DNA of 64,000 bases, taken from Glyphotaelius pellucidus. Taxonomy: Eukaryota; Arthropoda; Insecta; Trichoptera; Limnephilidae. Of the stretch, positions 1 to 11,594 are shown in pieces (the stretch's first letter is position 1; each line of letters starts with the position of its first letter). The stretch covers positions 11,632,694-11,696,693 of the forward strand of contig OW386563.1 of the NCBI GenBank assembly GCA_936435175.1, written 5' to 3'. Both the position numbers and the translations under genes were made by a program. Below the pieces are notes generated by a model. The model saw only the letters and a program-made list of their open reading frames with translations. It was not told the origin of the DNA and did not search any database.

Positions 1-439
1 GCTGTACAAGCATGTGTGCATTAATTTTCAGCACACCCTCGTAACAACTAACCTTCACACCATTTCTCAGGGGTATGCAGAGAGGATAGACCACCAAACA
101 ACTCGGTTTTGGCAGACACTCCTTGTTTACACGAAATTCAAAAAGTTATGTAAAAAATAATTTTCCTGGTAGCCTGCATTGTTCATACATTTTCACTGAG
201 GGACTGGAATTCATTTGAAAATTAAACCTTTTGTACATTTATTGTATTATATTTTTATACATTTATTACATTACATTTTGCATAATATGTTAATATATAT
301 TTTTGCTAGGTTAAAAAAAAGAGTAAATGCTCAACGTTGATTTATATTCATTTGTTTTTACGTTAGACAATGAATTTATTAAAATTTTAAATTTTCATCA
401 CAAGATTAAATTCATAATATTTTTGTAAGATTTGAAATA
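1..439. other. AT-rich stretch, no gene seen
   Basis: No convincing reading frame or splice-bounded exon is visible. Bases about 58-125 resemble 1660-1730 (GCAGAGAGGATAGACCACC against GTAGAGAGGGTGGACTACC), so related direct copies flank the minisatellite that follows. Confidence 0.4.
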
Positions 440-1445
440 ATTTCGGCAATATAAGACGTGTCATTTCACCGCAATGATGTGAGAATTAATTCCATTGCAT
501 TGCGATACAAATTGTGATCTCATTGCATTCATTTAACAATATCGCTACAACATCCCATCAATGTTAAGACGTATTATCATTTCATTGCAATTCTGTCAGA
601 CATGCAACTGAGGCAACAATAAAATAGGTCAAAATGTCATTTCATCACAATAATGTAAGATGTAATTTCATTTCATCACAATAATGTAAGATGTAATTTC
701 ATTTCATCGCAATAATGTGAGACTTGCTACTGATGTTACAACAAAGTAAAAGATAATCTTTCACATCATGCTAGTACATCAAATTGATGTTAAAAATGTA
801 ATGTAATTTCATCACAACAATTAAAACGTAATGTCGTTTCATCATAAAAATTAAAGGTTTGCTACAGATGTTATGCAATAATGTAAGATGTAATGTCGTT
901 TCATCGTAAAAATTTAAGATTTGCTACCGATGTTATAACCACATTGTCTGATAATGTTTTTCATTTCAGTAATTTAACACATAATTCTACTACATCAAAG
1001 CAATGTGAAATGTAATGTACTTACATCACAACCATGTAAAGCGTAATGTCATTTCATCGTAATAATGTAAGACGTAATGTCGTTTCATCGTAAAAATGTA
1101 ATACATAATGTCATTTCATTGTACACAATAATTTAAAAAAATGCTACGACATCAAACCAATGTAAGACACAATGTATTTTCATCACAACAATCTTAATAC
1201 ATGATGTCACTTCATTGCAATAATGTGGGACAAGAGAATTACATATTAGATTAATAGAATTTTTCAAAAACATTATTTCATTTCATCACTCTGTAACAAC
1301 ATCACTTGCATGTTTGTATTAATGATACGTTATCATTTCATTACGGATTTGTATGACATATTGTCATCATTTAATAGCTATATCTCTTCATCACATTTTA
1401 AAAGATGCGATGCAAGTTCATCGCTGCTAAATTATTGTACATTTA
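440..1445. repeat. Degenerate minisatellite (TAATGTCATTTCATC-type units)
   Basis: About 1 kb consists of imperfect copies of a unit of roughly 35-40 bases built from TAATGTCATTTCATCGCAA and TAATGTAAGACG-like blocks, interspersed with a longer block containing GCTACNGATGTTA. Units differ by substitutions and small indels. There is no usable reading frame. It ends near 1445, just before unrelated sequence. Confidence 0.75.
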
Positions 1446-1564
1446 AACCTTTATGACATAATGTAACATGCGAGCGTTCAATTTGCAAAGTTGGTCTTCT
1501 TTATATTTTTTTCCCTCGGAAAGACTGCCGTTCGGTATCGAAACATTGCTTGAAATGGCTTTAG

Positions 1565-1640
1565 CCGTGTTTGGTGACCAGATCTGAATAGCTAGATAAT
1601 TCTTCACCTTTCTCTTGCCCGTCTCCTTTCCCACTCCACT
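1565..1640. repeat. Dispersed repeat family S2, partial copy
   Basis: The stretch beginning TTTGGTGACCAGATCTGAAT and continuing into a C/T-rich segment recurs in the same orientation at about 7158-7310 and 25248-25385. Parts of its far end (GGGGTATGTTGTGAGGCTGA) recur inverted near 4040 and 5540. Family identity is unknown. Confidence 0.55.
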
Positions 1641-1759
1641 AATTTAAGCTTCAAAACACCCCAATTAGGTAGGTAGAGAGGGTGGACTACCGCACAACTC
1701 TGTCTCAACACACACTATTTACATCATTACTCTCGAGACTTCCCCGACATTTCTACCAT

Positions 1760-2320
1760 TCAATTCCGCGTCATGTAATCTTAGACTTAGAATCCCTTTC
1801 TTAATCTTATCCATTACGATTGCATTATTTCCGGATCTCCACATTTTTAACACGGTCACGCATGGCTTTACCACACACACCTTTCAGGGATCTCATTTCT
1901 ACAGCATTCAGTCTACACATCCAATATTCAGAATATGCTTTAAGAAAAAAATTACTAATAAATATCTTTTAAATTTTACGCATCTGATAAACAACCATTT
2001 ATGTATCGTAAACGATTGTTTATCAGTTGTGTAAAATTTAAAACATGTTTATTAGTAAGGTCCGTTTTATAAATATTTTATAAGTAAATAATTGTTTTCA
2101 AATTAAAAAATTATACATCGAGATTACCGTCTAGAATATACAGTGTCAACAAATTCAATAAATTTAAAATGATGCAACAAAATTTTTTAATTTCTGTGAA
2201 AACGGCAAATATCATCGATTTTCGATCGATTTCATATCCAATAGATGGACAGTGAAAAAACTACTATTTTAAAAGTAATAAATTATGAAATAACACCAAT
2301 CAATTAAATAAAATTTATTT
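1760..2320. other. No gene seen
   Basis: AT-rich sequence with a local inverted repeat: ATTTTACGCATCTGATAAAC near 1974 pairs with GTTTATCAGTTGTGTAAAAT near 2020. No coding signal. Confidence 0.35.
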
Positions 2321-2378
2321 GCGCACGCCGGGATTCGAACCCGCGAACTTCAGATTGTTAGTTGAAAGCCTTACAACT
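2318..2378 (-). repeat. tRNA-like box B fragment (possible SINE or tRNA relic)
   Basis: On the minus strand the sequence reads GCGGGTTCGAATCCCGGC, a perfect T-arm/box B with its stem. The upstream part lacks a recognisable D-arm/box A and acceptor stem, so this is not a functional tRNA. A tRNA-derived repeat fragment is the simplest reading. Confidence 0.35.
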
Positions 2379-2384
2379 TATATA

Positions 2385-2885
2385 GGTCCCATATAAATCG
2401 TTGTCTCCCTTAATATCATGGATAGAAATATGATCTAAACGGTGTTAGAAAGAGAAAATACCACGCTTTATATTCAAATCTAAAAATTAAACGCAAAATA
2501 ATTAAAATGTACACCTTTATGAATCCAAAGTTTCCGACCGTAATTTGAAAAATAATAATAAAATATAATTTTTTTATATTTATTACTTCGACATGAAAAA
2601 CCAAAAAAATTGAGTCAACGATAACATATATATATGTTTTTATTTTTTGATTTGATAACGTCTTATAAATCGATGAACGCCGGCTGCACTCACGAAAAAG
2701 CACGACTCATTGTCTCGTTCCGCCTGAGCCGAGCGTGCAAGCGAGAGCGCGGAACAAGCGTTTGGCCTAAGCGTTCGGCTTGTGACGCATCTATCTCTCC
2801 TCCACTCCATCGTTATTATATGACGTTATCACGTAAAATTATCGTCTGTAAACCGACTTTACAGACAACCAATTTTTTCATTATC
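2385..2885. other. No gene seen
   Basis: Mixed-composition DNA with a GC-richer patch at 2660-2820. Short frames exist on both strands, but without recognisable domains or splice context. Confidence 0.3.
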
Positions 2886-3190
2886 CATTTGAGCCATTTT
2901 TAAAACATTTTTAAGTTTGCATGCGAAATTTTTATATTTAAAAAATTATATGTTTTTTCCAAAGCAGTTTTTAGTTTAAGGACAAATTAAGAGAATAATT
3001 TATTTGAATTTTATTGCAAAATGGAAATATTTTAACCTCCCTATAAAAGAGGCCCAACGCCTGGTGGGTTAAATAATAATATATTTGAATTTAATATTTA
3101 AAAAAATTTGAATTGTTTTCTACAAATTAAATTTAATAACAATATTTTGACCCCCCGACAAAATACGGTCGAGGCCTGAAGGGTTAATTA
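2886..3190 (+). repeat. Dispersed repeat, same family as 15680-15900
   Basis: The block from GAGCCATTTTTAAAAC through TTTGCATGCGAAATTTTTAT to TGGAAATATTTTAACC matches 15680-15870 in the same order and orientation with substitutions. Both copies end near short GGGTTAA/GGGTTGA motifs, as in TTAA-targeting elements, but no matching terminal repeats could be set. Confidence 0.5.
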
Positions 3191-3535
3191 TGAAATTTTC
3201 ATTTCAATCAAAAGGGATGGCGATTACGATGTCCGACAAGTGTGAGAGAAAAAGTGTATGCTAAATGGGTCATAACTAAAACGCGCTAAGTCATTGGCGG
3301 CAATGGTTTGCATTCAAAATCTACATGGATTGACATTTCTAGCGTTTATTATCATTTTAATGGTCACAGGGCTGAATTTGTAATAAATTGTGTGATTTTT
3401 TGTATAGAATTATTATTATTATTATTACTATGTAAAAATAATTAAAGAATTTAGAAAAATTATGTATATTTTTTTGTTATTTCATAATGTTAACTATTAA
3501 TTTAGTATCGTACCAGCACTGTAAAGAATGGGAGA
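3191..3535. other. No gene; short ATT microsatellite
   Basis: Contains an (ATT)n run near 3410-3428 and otherwise unremarkable AT-rich sequence. Confidence 0.4.
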
Positions 3536-3539
3536 GGGC

Positions 3540-4731
3540 ACCTGAATGAGATGAGGAATGAGACAACTAAAGTACTCATAAAAGGACCAGACCCTAGACC
3601 AGAGGTTCCCAAACTTTTTTCTCGTAGACCACTTTCAAAATTTTACTGGTCACGGTGGACCCCCTGCTGGTACATTTCTACCATATTCCCAAAACTCGAC
3701 ACGCGTTGTACTGAATATTGAATGGCGAGGTGCGGTCCGTCACAACGGAGCAGTACCGGATCTACGACTTTTTCAAACGAGGGCAAAATGGAGCAGTATT
3801 CTAGATTATATTTGCCACAACGAAGGGGGCGTAATAGGATATGGGACGGGACGGGGGTATGGGTGCGTTTCCATCCCAGTACTATACACCATTCCCATTA
3901 CACCCCCCCTTGCCTAGCTGGGCAAATTAAGATCTCATGCATGCATGGTACAAACAACGTGCGATGTATTTTTTTTTTATATGAATACCACACAAGAGTC
4001 CCAACTGCTCCCATCTGGAGCCAGTGAGACTATGGCATCCCAAATTGGGGTATGTTGTGAGGCTGAAGGTAGTGGGGAGGGGAATAAGATGGAGAAGAGG
4101 AGGATGGGAAGTACCTGGCTATGCCAGTCGCTCTGTTGTGGAAGGGGCGTAATGGGATATGAGACGGGGGGTGGGATGGGATTTGGATATGGGGCATGGG
4201 ATGGGTCTCAATCAAAACCAGTTTGTGGATCCCCACTTACAAGTTGTGAACCCCCATTTCTTTATCGCGCCTACGTGGACCCCCGTCGGGTCTCCCGTGG
4301 ACCCCTAGGGGTCCACCTGGACCACTTTGGGAATCACTGCCCTAGAAGAACCAGGAAACTACTCAATATGGACAGAAACTCGCTGAGGGAACTGGTAGGA
4401 CTGCTAACGGGACACTGCCATCTCAGGAGATACATGCAGATATTGGGAGTGGAAAACACCAATAAATGCAGGAAATGTGAAGAGGATGAAGAGACTCCAA
4501 TTCACCTATGGTGCCAATGTCCTGCCCTGGTGTGAACTAAGCTCAGATACCTGGGGAGACATACAGTAGAACCAGAAGATATAGCGACATATTCAGTGAC
4601 AACCCTGGTGAACTTTATTAATGGGACTGGGTTATTAAAGGATTGAGGTAAAATGGGAAATAGCACAATGGTCCTATGGCCTAAGTGCTCACGGGAATTA
4701 CTTGTAAACCGTCTCCGCTTGTAAAAAAAAA
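3540..4731 (+). pseudogene. 3' end of a non-LTR retrotransposon, split by a hAT element
   Basis: After the hAT-like insert (3600-4339), the frame from 4348 to about 4660 reads as the C-terminal zinc-knuckle tail common in insect LINE polymerases: TRKLLNMDRNSLRELVGLLT, then CHLRRYMQILG and a CRKC...H...C cluster. A TGA at 4531-4533 interrupts it, and similar residues (RYLGRHTVEPED) follow in frame. The piece before the insert (3550-3599) carries the preceding residues (TTKVLIKGPDPR). The copy ends in a poly(A) run near 4720-4731. It is 5'-truncated and dead. The clade is probably R1/LOA-like, judged only from this motif. Confidence 0.65.
3600..4339. mobile_element. hAT-type non-autonomous element with 8-bp duplication
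   Basis: The left end is CAGAGGTTCCCAAACTTTTT and the right end, reversed, CAGTGATTCCCAAAGTGG, an imperfect inverted pair. Both ends begin CAG, as hAT ends often do. The flanks are CCCTAGAC (3592-3599) and CCCTAGAA (4340-4347), a 7-of-8 match to an 8-bp target duplication. Joining the flanks restores the surrounding LINE frame. No transposase is visible inside. A stretch of family S2 lies within it near 4015-4070. Confidence 0.75.
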
Positions 4732-4741
4732 AAGTATTGTA

Positions 4742-5095
4742 TCTTAAAAGGCGTGTCTTCAGACCGGTTCTAGAAAATAGATTTTGGCGCAGACGTTACA
4801 GCAATGAGCTCTAAACTCTGTTTAATGAGCTAAAAGTCACAAAATTTATAAAATTGGGAAGACTTCGGTGGCTGGGTCTTGTGGAGAGGATGACCGAGCA
4901 TCAAGCACCAAAGACCCTGCTGAACTCAAGACCGAAGGCGAAGGAGCCTGGGAAGGCCAAGATTAGGATGGAACGACAACGTCCTCAAAGACATATCTTC
5001 CTTGGAGCTTCTAAACTGGAGAGAGCTGGTACAAAACCGAGCTGAGTGGAGGAAGACTGTTGATGGAAGCCAAGACCCACCAGAGGTTGTAGAGC
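4742..5095 (+). pseudogene. RTE-like retrotransposon C-terminal remnant
   Basis: Reads as the familiar C-terminal region of RTE-type polymerases: LGRLRWLGLVERMTE, then LLNSRPKAKEPGKAK, a frameshift near 4970, then LLNWRELVQNRAEWRKTVDG from 5004. Two frames are needed, so it is inactive. It sits just after the poly(A) of the previous LINE. Confidence 0.7.
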
Positions 5096-5202
5096 CAAGA
5101 ATGTCCCATCTTCTTCCCTCTCCTCACAACATACCTCAATCGGGATGCCGAAGACCCACTAGACAAATGGAACTCTTGTGTGGTATTCACATAAAAAAAT
5201 TA

Positions 5203-5510
5203 AAAATTCGAGTATGGGTACTGCCGTCCGCTGAACCATTTATTGGGTAACTAACACCCTGCATGGGTCATCCCAAGTGGTTTGCTACGTTTGGTGACTT
5301 AGCAGGGGTGCTCGGATTCATGGGTGAGGTTTGTCTTGGCGGTGGATGCCCACGAGGTTTGCCCACGATCGAGAGAGACTGGTTGAAGGAGGCTTTTTCA
5401 CCTCTCCAGCCGGACGCTCTCGATCCATCGCCGTCACTCCTGGACACACTGACCTCCAGACCTGTTCCTCATACCTTTATTCTTCCCAAAACTTCTGGAG
5501 CAGTCTGGAG
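5203..5510 (+). repeat. SINE-like family S1, copy 1 (partial)
   Basis: Shares its order of blocks (GTATGGGTACTGCCG, GGTTTGCTACGTTTGGTGAC, CCGTCACTCCTGGACACACT) with four other copies in the window. The poly(A)-bearing end is missing. A second, inverted copy follows at 5561-5990, so the two could fold back. Confidence 0.65.
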
Positions 5511-5560
5511 CCAGTGAGACTAAGGCATCCCCAAATGGGGTATGTTGTGAGGCTGAAGGT

Positions 5561-5990
5561 AGTTTTTTTTTTACATCTCCACACAGGAGACTTTGAGGAA
5601 AATAAATCCCCTCATCTATCATCTTTAGGGATGCTGGGTGGAGGGTCTTTTTAGGAAATGAAGAAGAGGAAGTTCTGGGAAGGAAAACGGTATGAGGGGT
5701 GGGTAAGAATCTGGGGGACAGTGTGTCAAGGAGTAACGGACGTATGAATCCATCCCCCACTGCAATGCAAGGCGATGTTCCGAGAGAGGTCTCCCTCAAC
5801 CAGTCTCTCCCGATCCGGCCTGCGTCCACCGCCAAGACCCGGACAAACCTCGCCCCATGAACCCGGGCACCCCTGCTAAGTCACCAAACGAACCACTTGA
5901 GGTGACCTGTGGCAGAGGTGTTGGTTATCCAACAAATGGTTCTCAGGAGGCGGTACCCATACCCGCCTCCCAAATTAACAATCCTACCCT
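5561..5990 (-). repeat. SINE-like family S1, copy 2
   Basis: Minus-strand copy. It starts near 5990 with AATTTGGGAGGCGGGTATGG and ends at the T-run at 5555-5565, preceded by TGTGTGGAGATGT. The tail position shows the family is poly(A)-tailed and so probably retroposed. No RNA polymerase III box A/B was recognised, so SINE is a working label. Confidence 0.65.
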
Positions 5991-6470
5991 TCCTTCCCCT
6001 AAAAAAAAACCTCCATACTAGTTCCCCGTGGGAACTTTTTTCCTCAGGGACACCTGTTAGGAGCTAATGTAAAAAATATATATATATATATATTGCTGAT
6101 GTTATGACATCAGCAAAATTTTTGCTGACCTGACAAGTGTTCCATATTCAAATAAGCACGTAAGTACGTATTGAAATAAGTACTAAATATTAAATAATTG
6201 CTACTTCTACAAACTCACGCATTTTACTGCAAACAAAAATGAGACATTTGCATGTTTTTTTCGATCACAAGATAATGCAAAATCACATGATTTTGATTTG
6301 AAAATTAGATGGCTTAGAAATATTTTAGATGCTTTAATTAAATACTGCAAGTAGAACATATATTTGCATTTTGAAATAATCTAGAATTTTTTTGATCAGA
6401 CTTTTTGTAAGTCCAGAAAAAATAGAGTAACAGGCTCGTAAAAACTGCTTTAAAGTTCAAAATCGTCTAC
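5991..6470. other. No gene; short TA microsatellite
   Basis: Includes another fragment of the S1 tail (TTAGGAGCTAATGTAAAAAA near 6058) running into a (TA)n stretch at about 6072-6092. AT-rich beyond that. Confidence 0.4.
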
Positions 6471-6665
6471 TCATGAACCTCTTTTCGGTTGTGGTTTTAT
6501 TGTATAACGTGGATAGTTAAATTCGTTAGAAAAATATCGTAAAACATTTAAATATTTGTGCCTGAGCTTCGCATAATAAAATAAAACACGCTTTTTGGGG
6601 ATGTTTTTTTTGTCAAAATCAAAACAGGCGGTTGGTGTTAACGGGAATTTAAACCTTATTGCCAT
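6471..6665. repeat. Dispersed repeat, direct copy at 10246-10440
   Basis: Both places share CATGAACC, TGGTTTTATT, a TGTGCCTGAGCTTCGCA/TGTGTCTGAACTGCACA block, AAAATAAAA and GGCGG(T/C)..GATATTAA-like segments in the same order, at perhaps 65-70% identity by eye. No terminal repeats seen. Confidence 0.4.
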
Positions 6666-7157
6666 ATGTCTAGTTTAATACTTTATATTATTTTGCTGAA
6701 ATGTTATTGTTTTTAGATGCTAGCTAAACTCTTAAATTTAATAAAACTGAATACTGCATGCATGCGTATACGTTTGTGTATGTATGTTATGTTTGTGTGT
6801 ATGTGTTTATAGGATTAATATGTTTTTATATGCTAATTGTGTATTAATATGTTCATGCACGCATATATATGTACCCGTCTCAGAACAGACATCGTCTAGT
6901 GAGACGGGTTACAGACTTTTCTTGTATTATATTGTTACTGTAATAAACGCCCGGGTTGCCGGCAATTAAATTAAATTTTTATATACACAAGGAGTGTTAT
7001 TGTTAACGGCCTGATCCCGAATTTTGTCACAAGTGCATCACGTTTAACACTTATTGTATTTTGAAAATGGTGCTAATGGGGTACTTTCACAAACTGAGGT
7101 ACCTTAAAAAATATTTGGAAGATTTAGAGATATTTTTTTTTGATTGTGCAAAGTCTT

Positions 7158-7310
7158 AGTGACCAGATCTGAATGGCCCACTTCCCACCTTCCTCTTTTC
7201 AATCTCCTTCCCATCTCCACTATCATCAGCCTCACAATATACCACAGTTGGGGATGCCTTAGTCTTACTGGCTACAGACGGTTGTAGCAGTCGGGACTGT
7301 TTTGGCTTAC
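7158..7310. repeat. Dispersed repeat family S2
   Basis: Begins AGTGACCAGATCTGAATGGC and runs through a C/T-rich stretch to GATGCCTTAGTCTTACTGGC. Aligns with 25248-25385 over most of its length and with 1565-1640 at the start. Confidence 0.6.
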
Positions 7311-7710
7311 TCGCGTAAAAATGAAAATTCAAAGGAATGTTGTCTTAAAAAAATTAAATTAAATTGCATGCAAGTGGCTCATTCTTCATAATTGATTAAA
7401 AATGCGTGCTTCAAAAAAAAGTCATTATCTTTAGGAAAAAAAACGCACATTTATGCGTACAGAGTGCGAAATTTTGCATATAAAATACGCAAGTTCAAAG
7501 GAGTTAGCATCATTTGAACTCCATTGTTATTGTAGAACCCCTGTGAGAGATGACAGTTTTATATAAAGTTTTAGTGTTTTGTGGTATGGTGGCCTTAGTG
7601 ACCCAGGTAAATGATTTTTTTATTTTTTATTTTGCCGGCAACCCGGGCGTTTATTGAAATAAAATATCGTATACAAACAAGTATGTAACCCGCCTCACTA
7701 GCCCATTGGC

Positions 7711-7860
7711 CACAAACCCCGGCAGCTCGCCGGGTGTGCAACTCAGGTACTTAACCACAAACCCCGGCAGCTCGCCGGGTGTGCAACTCAGGTACTTAAC
7801 CACAAACCCCGGCAGCTCGCCGGGTGTGCAACTCAGGTACTTAACCACAAACCCCGGCGA
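7711..7860. repeat. 45-bp tandem repeat, 3.3 units
   Basis: The unit begins CACAAACCCCGGCAGCTCGC at 7711, 7756, 7801 and 7846 (last one partial and diverged). The first three units are identical, which implies recent expansion. The unit is divisible by three, so the minus strand reads a 15-residue repeat (VVKYLSCTPGELPGF), but there is no other coding evidence. The half-sites CCCCGG and CCGGGG suggest hairpins. Confidence 0.9.
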
Positions 7861-8573
7861 GCCGCCGGCCTAGAGTAGGTCCGCCAAAAAACGATAACCC
7901 AGCACGACAGTAACTTTCTTGAAAAAAAAATTAAATGCCAAACGCTCTGTAAGTAATTTATCACTTATTTCGTAGAATTGGCAATAATATGTTTCTTATG
8001 TTTTTTCCCTGATATTTGTGTTCCAAGTTTTGTATGCAGCCAGCCGCCATTTAATTTCTTCGAAATTGCGAGTGGTTCTAGGCTTTTGGCAGTGACCAGT
8101 GCACTGCACGTCCCTGATTGCTTTGGGGACTATCATACCAAATTATTTTATTAGTAATTAGTATACATGTAAGTAAAAAACAAAAATTATTCATGTTCGA
8201 TTTATGAATATTATGTTTTTTTGTAACTTTATGAATAAAAATGTTAAAAAAAACAACGAAAATAGACAAGGTTATATTTGTATTCTTATTTGCGCATATT
8301 TTCGTATTTTTTAAATTTTTATTTTTATGTTTTTCTTTTATCTTATTCTAATATGTAAACAAATTTAAAGAAATTAATTCATTTGTATAAATAGTTCAAA
8401 AGTTACAATGGATTTAGTACATCAAGGCAGGCTTTCAATTTTTGGTACAAGATTAATTCAGTAGTGAAGGCCATTTTTTTAGCTCATTAATTCTGTGGCC
8501 AATGGGCTAGACAATATCTGTTCTGAGACGGGTACTTATATATGCATGTAGATGCATGTACACACATATAAAC

Positions 8574-8574
<1 letters not shown>

Positions 8575-8626
<52 letters not shown>
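8575..8626. repeat. TA microsatellite
   Basis: An almost pure (TA)n run just outside the right end of element D1. Confidence 0.9.
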
Positions 8627-8630
<4 letters not shown>

Positions 8631-8847
8631 CACATAATCATACTTACATATAAAAAAACATATCTATATAAAATCTACAACTTTTTTTTGAAAATCGTTA
8701 AATGTTAAAAGTTTCATGAAAACAAAAATCTTTTTTTTTAATATTGGTTACCAAAAGGTACAGAGCGTCATAAAAACCAAAATTTTTAAATCTAAAAAGG
8801 AAAATGTTAAAAGGTTATCATGGAAATTATTTTAAATTATTAATTAC

Positions 8848-9577
8848 TAGCTTTTCTCCGCGACTTCGCTCGCATGGTATTACGGGAAATTAATGTAGCG
8901 CTTGCACTTATCAATTATCCCCCCCTCCCCCCCACCCCCACCCTCTCCCGCATTCCATCCATTCATTCCCTTACATTCAGTTTTCAAAGAAAAACATTCT
9001 CAAAGAAAAAAAGAATTATCCAATTTTATTAATTCGTTCGGAATTTATGCGCTTACAAACATTTCGGATGTTTATTTTTATTGAAATATTTAGAAGTTTG
9101 TACATATAATAAAAAATTACACTATTTATTATTCAGTATTTATAATCGTAACGAATTATATTTTTAATGTAGGAACTCTCATCTGACATTTATTCCAAAA
9201 CGCTTGTCCAAAAAAAAACAACACATATTCTAATATTTGAATTTTCTGGAGCAGTAGCCGACCGGTAGGTAGAGGGCTGAGTACCTACCAGCATAGAGCC
9301 TACAAATATATCAACATCGTTTCCTTGGCAACAATTTATTTTCTGATGTTTGCAAAAACTCGCTTTTGTTAGCGACAGAAAACGTATAACAAATATAATA
9401 TGTTAATATTTACAATTTCACAACGCCAGAGTTTACCATCATATACAGCCTATAGTCTTCGCATATAATTTAGCTTTCTATTGGTGAAAGAATTTTTAAA
9501 GTCTTTTTATTGATTAATGCGTGAAAGCGTAGCAAACAAACTCGAGCAGTTTCGCATTTATAATATTAGTATGGATT
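8848..9577 (-). mobile_element. Helitron-like non-autonomous element
   Basis: On the minus strand it starts with CCATACTAATATTATAAATG near 9577 and ends GCGGAGAAAAGCTAGTAATT near 8848. No terminal inverted repeat. The CTAGT end fits the CTRR rule of Helitrons, and this start/end pairing is one I recall from many lepidopteran genomes (recollection, not searched). No protein domain is encoded. Confidence 0.55.
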
Positions 9578-9875
9578 ATATATACAGGGTCTAACAAAAC
9601 CTACACAAAGGATTTTAACCAGCATATTTGGAGTATAAATTGTAGATATAAATTTGCTGTTCGGTGATATTTTTTTCTCAATCAATAACAATAAATTAAA
9701 AAAATTTTATCACACTTTTTTCGTCGTAACTAGTCAGGTATAGCTTAGCGTAAGCAAAATCACTCAGTCTCATTCCAGCACGGTAACACACGAAGCAGCG
9801 CACGTGTCAAGTGATCTCGTCGCGACGTGTAGGAGTGTGATCAGTGGCGACGTGCGGGTTGATTTTTTTTACAGT

Positions 9876-10146
9876 GATTCCTGACATTATTTGAAGTAAA
9901 AAATGTAAATGAAATTTTGGTGTCTGGTGATATTTTTGATTTTTTTTCCTACAAAAACATTAAAAAATGGTGGTTGTTGGACAGTTGGGAGCAAGGTAAG
10001 AGGTTGAGTGGTTGCTCGGCTGAGTGAACAGTGAAAACACGTGGAAAAAAATTGATTTTATTTGATTTTGAAGAAAAAAAAGACATCGAAAAAGTTAGCA
10101 GTTATCAAAATTTAATTTACATCTTTCACTCCAAATAATGTCAGGA
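9876..10146. mobile_element. MITE with about 45-bp terminal inverted repeats
   Basis: The left end TGATTCCTGACATTATTTGA and the reversed right end TGATTCCTGACATTATTTGG match, and similarity continues for about 45 bases. A related half-copy lies at 16550-16735, where the end reads TGACATTATTTTGTGTAAAA. Too short to code. Confidence 0.65.
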
Positions 10147-10492
10147 ATCAACGCTTTGTCTTTGCTAGAATCCAGCATTTTTTAAAAGTCTTTTCAGAGG
10201 CTTAGGAAAAAAAATATAGAAAGAAAAGCTGCAAAATCTCTGACTCATGAACCCATTTTTGGATATGGTTTTATTACATAATGCGGCAAATAAATTTTTT
10301 TAGATTATGATCGGAAATCATTTTAAAAGTTTTGTGTCTGAACTGCACAAAATAAAAGCAAATCTGGTTTTAGACAATTTTTTTTGCATAAATCAAAAGC
10401 GGCGGCCGATATTAAGGCAAAGATTAATTCTAAATCACCATTTTCAATAAACCCTTACTACAAATCGATTTACATTATTCATTTAAAAAAAT

Positions 10493-10552
10493 GCGGCGGC
10501 CTGCAGTGGCGCGGGGCACGTCCCGCTCCGAACTCTGTGTGTAAAGGGTACT
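10493..10552. repeat. Solo terminal repeat of the 53.2 kb MITE
   Basis: Sixty bases from GCGGCGGCCTGCAGTGGCGC to TGTGTGTAAAGGGTACT match one terminus of the element at 53160-53345. The other end is absent, so it is a truncated copy. It abuts the 3' end of the LINE that follows on the minus strand. Confidence 0.75.
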
Positions 10553-11594
10553 AATGAATTTTTTTTTAATTATTCTTTATTCGTAAAAATATCATAGGTA
10601 TACAGTTTTATAAGTTTTTCGACTAGGCACATGCCCGTATTATGGTAGTCTAAGAATGTATATATAATTATTTAAATTTAATTATTGCTAGTTCGTTTTA
10701 ATATACATTTAGTTATTTTCTCTATTTATTTAAGCTATTGTTCTGTATTCAGTTGGGTTTATGTATGATTAGTGTGTGGTACTGAGACACGGGTTGTATA
10801 AAGAAAAAAATAAATTTGAAGAAATGAATATAAAAGATATAGATGGTATGCATAAAGGTAAATATACATGGAAATAATGTATTACAATAGAAGAGAAAGT
10901 TTTTAAATCGTAGGTAGCGTAACATGGTAATATAATTTTACAGGTGACGGTCTGATTGACTGCGATTAATAAATAATAAGTGACTAAGGGCATGATACAG
11001 AGATATAAACATGAATAAGTTTGAACATTGCAGATAAACAGAAGGAATAGAAAAAATATATGCAGTTGCTCCCATGCGGAGATCCTTATATATAAAAATA
11101 TGGTACATAAAATATTAATCAGGTATTTCTAAAATAATGGTAAACTTGAGTAAGTTTGTCGATATGCATTTGTTTCCAAGTGTATGAAGGTGAGAACAGG
11201 TGCGTGTATGTGGTTGTTTGTTCCAGAGTTATTGTTGCAGTAAAATATATTTTGTCTTGTTGGTCGATCGGTATCTTGGATTCGATGAGATGCAGGAGTT
11301 CACAACAGTTTAATTCAGAATACATAATTTTAAACAGAAGAGTGAAGTAATTTGATTTTCTTCTATTTTCTAGGGGACACAATTTAAGCTTATGTGGTAA
11401 AAGTACAGTTGATGTATTGAGTAGGAGTGTGTAATTTGAGGTTAATAAATTCTGTAATTATAATTCTAACAAGCTGCATACTAGTGATAGTTAAACGGTT
11501 TTATAACTACCAACGAATCGAAGTCTTTGATTGTTCTGATTATAAATCCCAGTGTCTTCACAATTTAAAGAAGTTGATGGTAGAGCAAATTAAG

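Larger units (their letters stand above)
6869..8537. mobile_element. TIR-bounded DNA element D1, about 1.67 kb
   Basis: The left end GTACCCGTCTCAGAACAGAC pairs with the inverted right end (8506-8536), and the match continues through CATCGTCTAG with few differences. Flanks are AT repeats, so a target duplication cannot be defined. Inside are an inverted pair of segments around GCCCGGGTTGCCGGCAA (6948-6965 and 7634-7650), a 45-bp tandem repeat and S2 sequence. Copies of its right part recur at 30135-30480 (opposite orientation) and 53362-53535. No transposase frame was found. Confidence 0.55.

Noticed and set aside
2318..2378. tRNA gene on the minus strand
   Set aside because: Only the T-arm is convincing; no acceptor stem pairing or D-arm.
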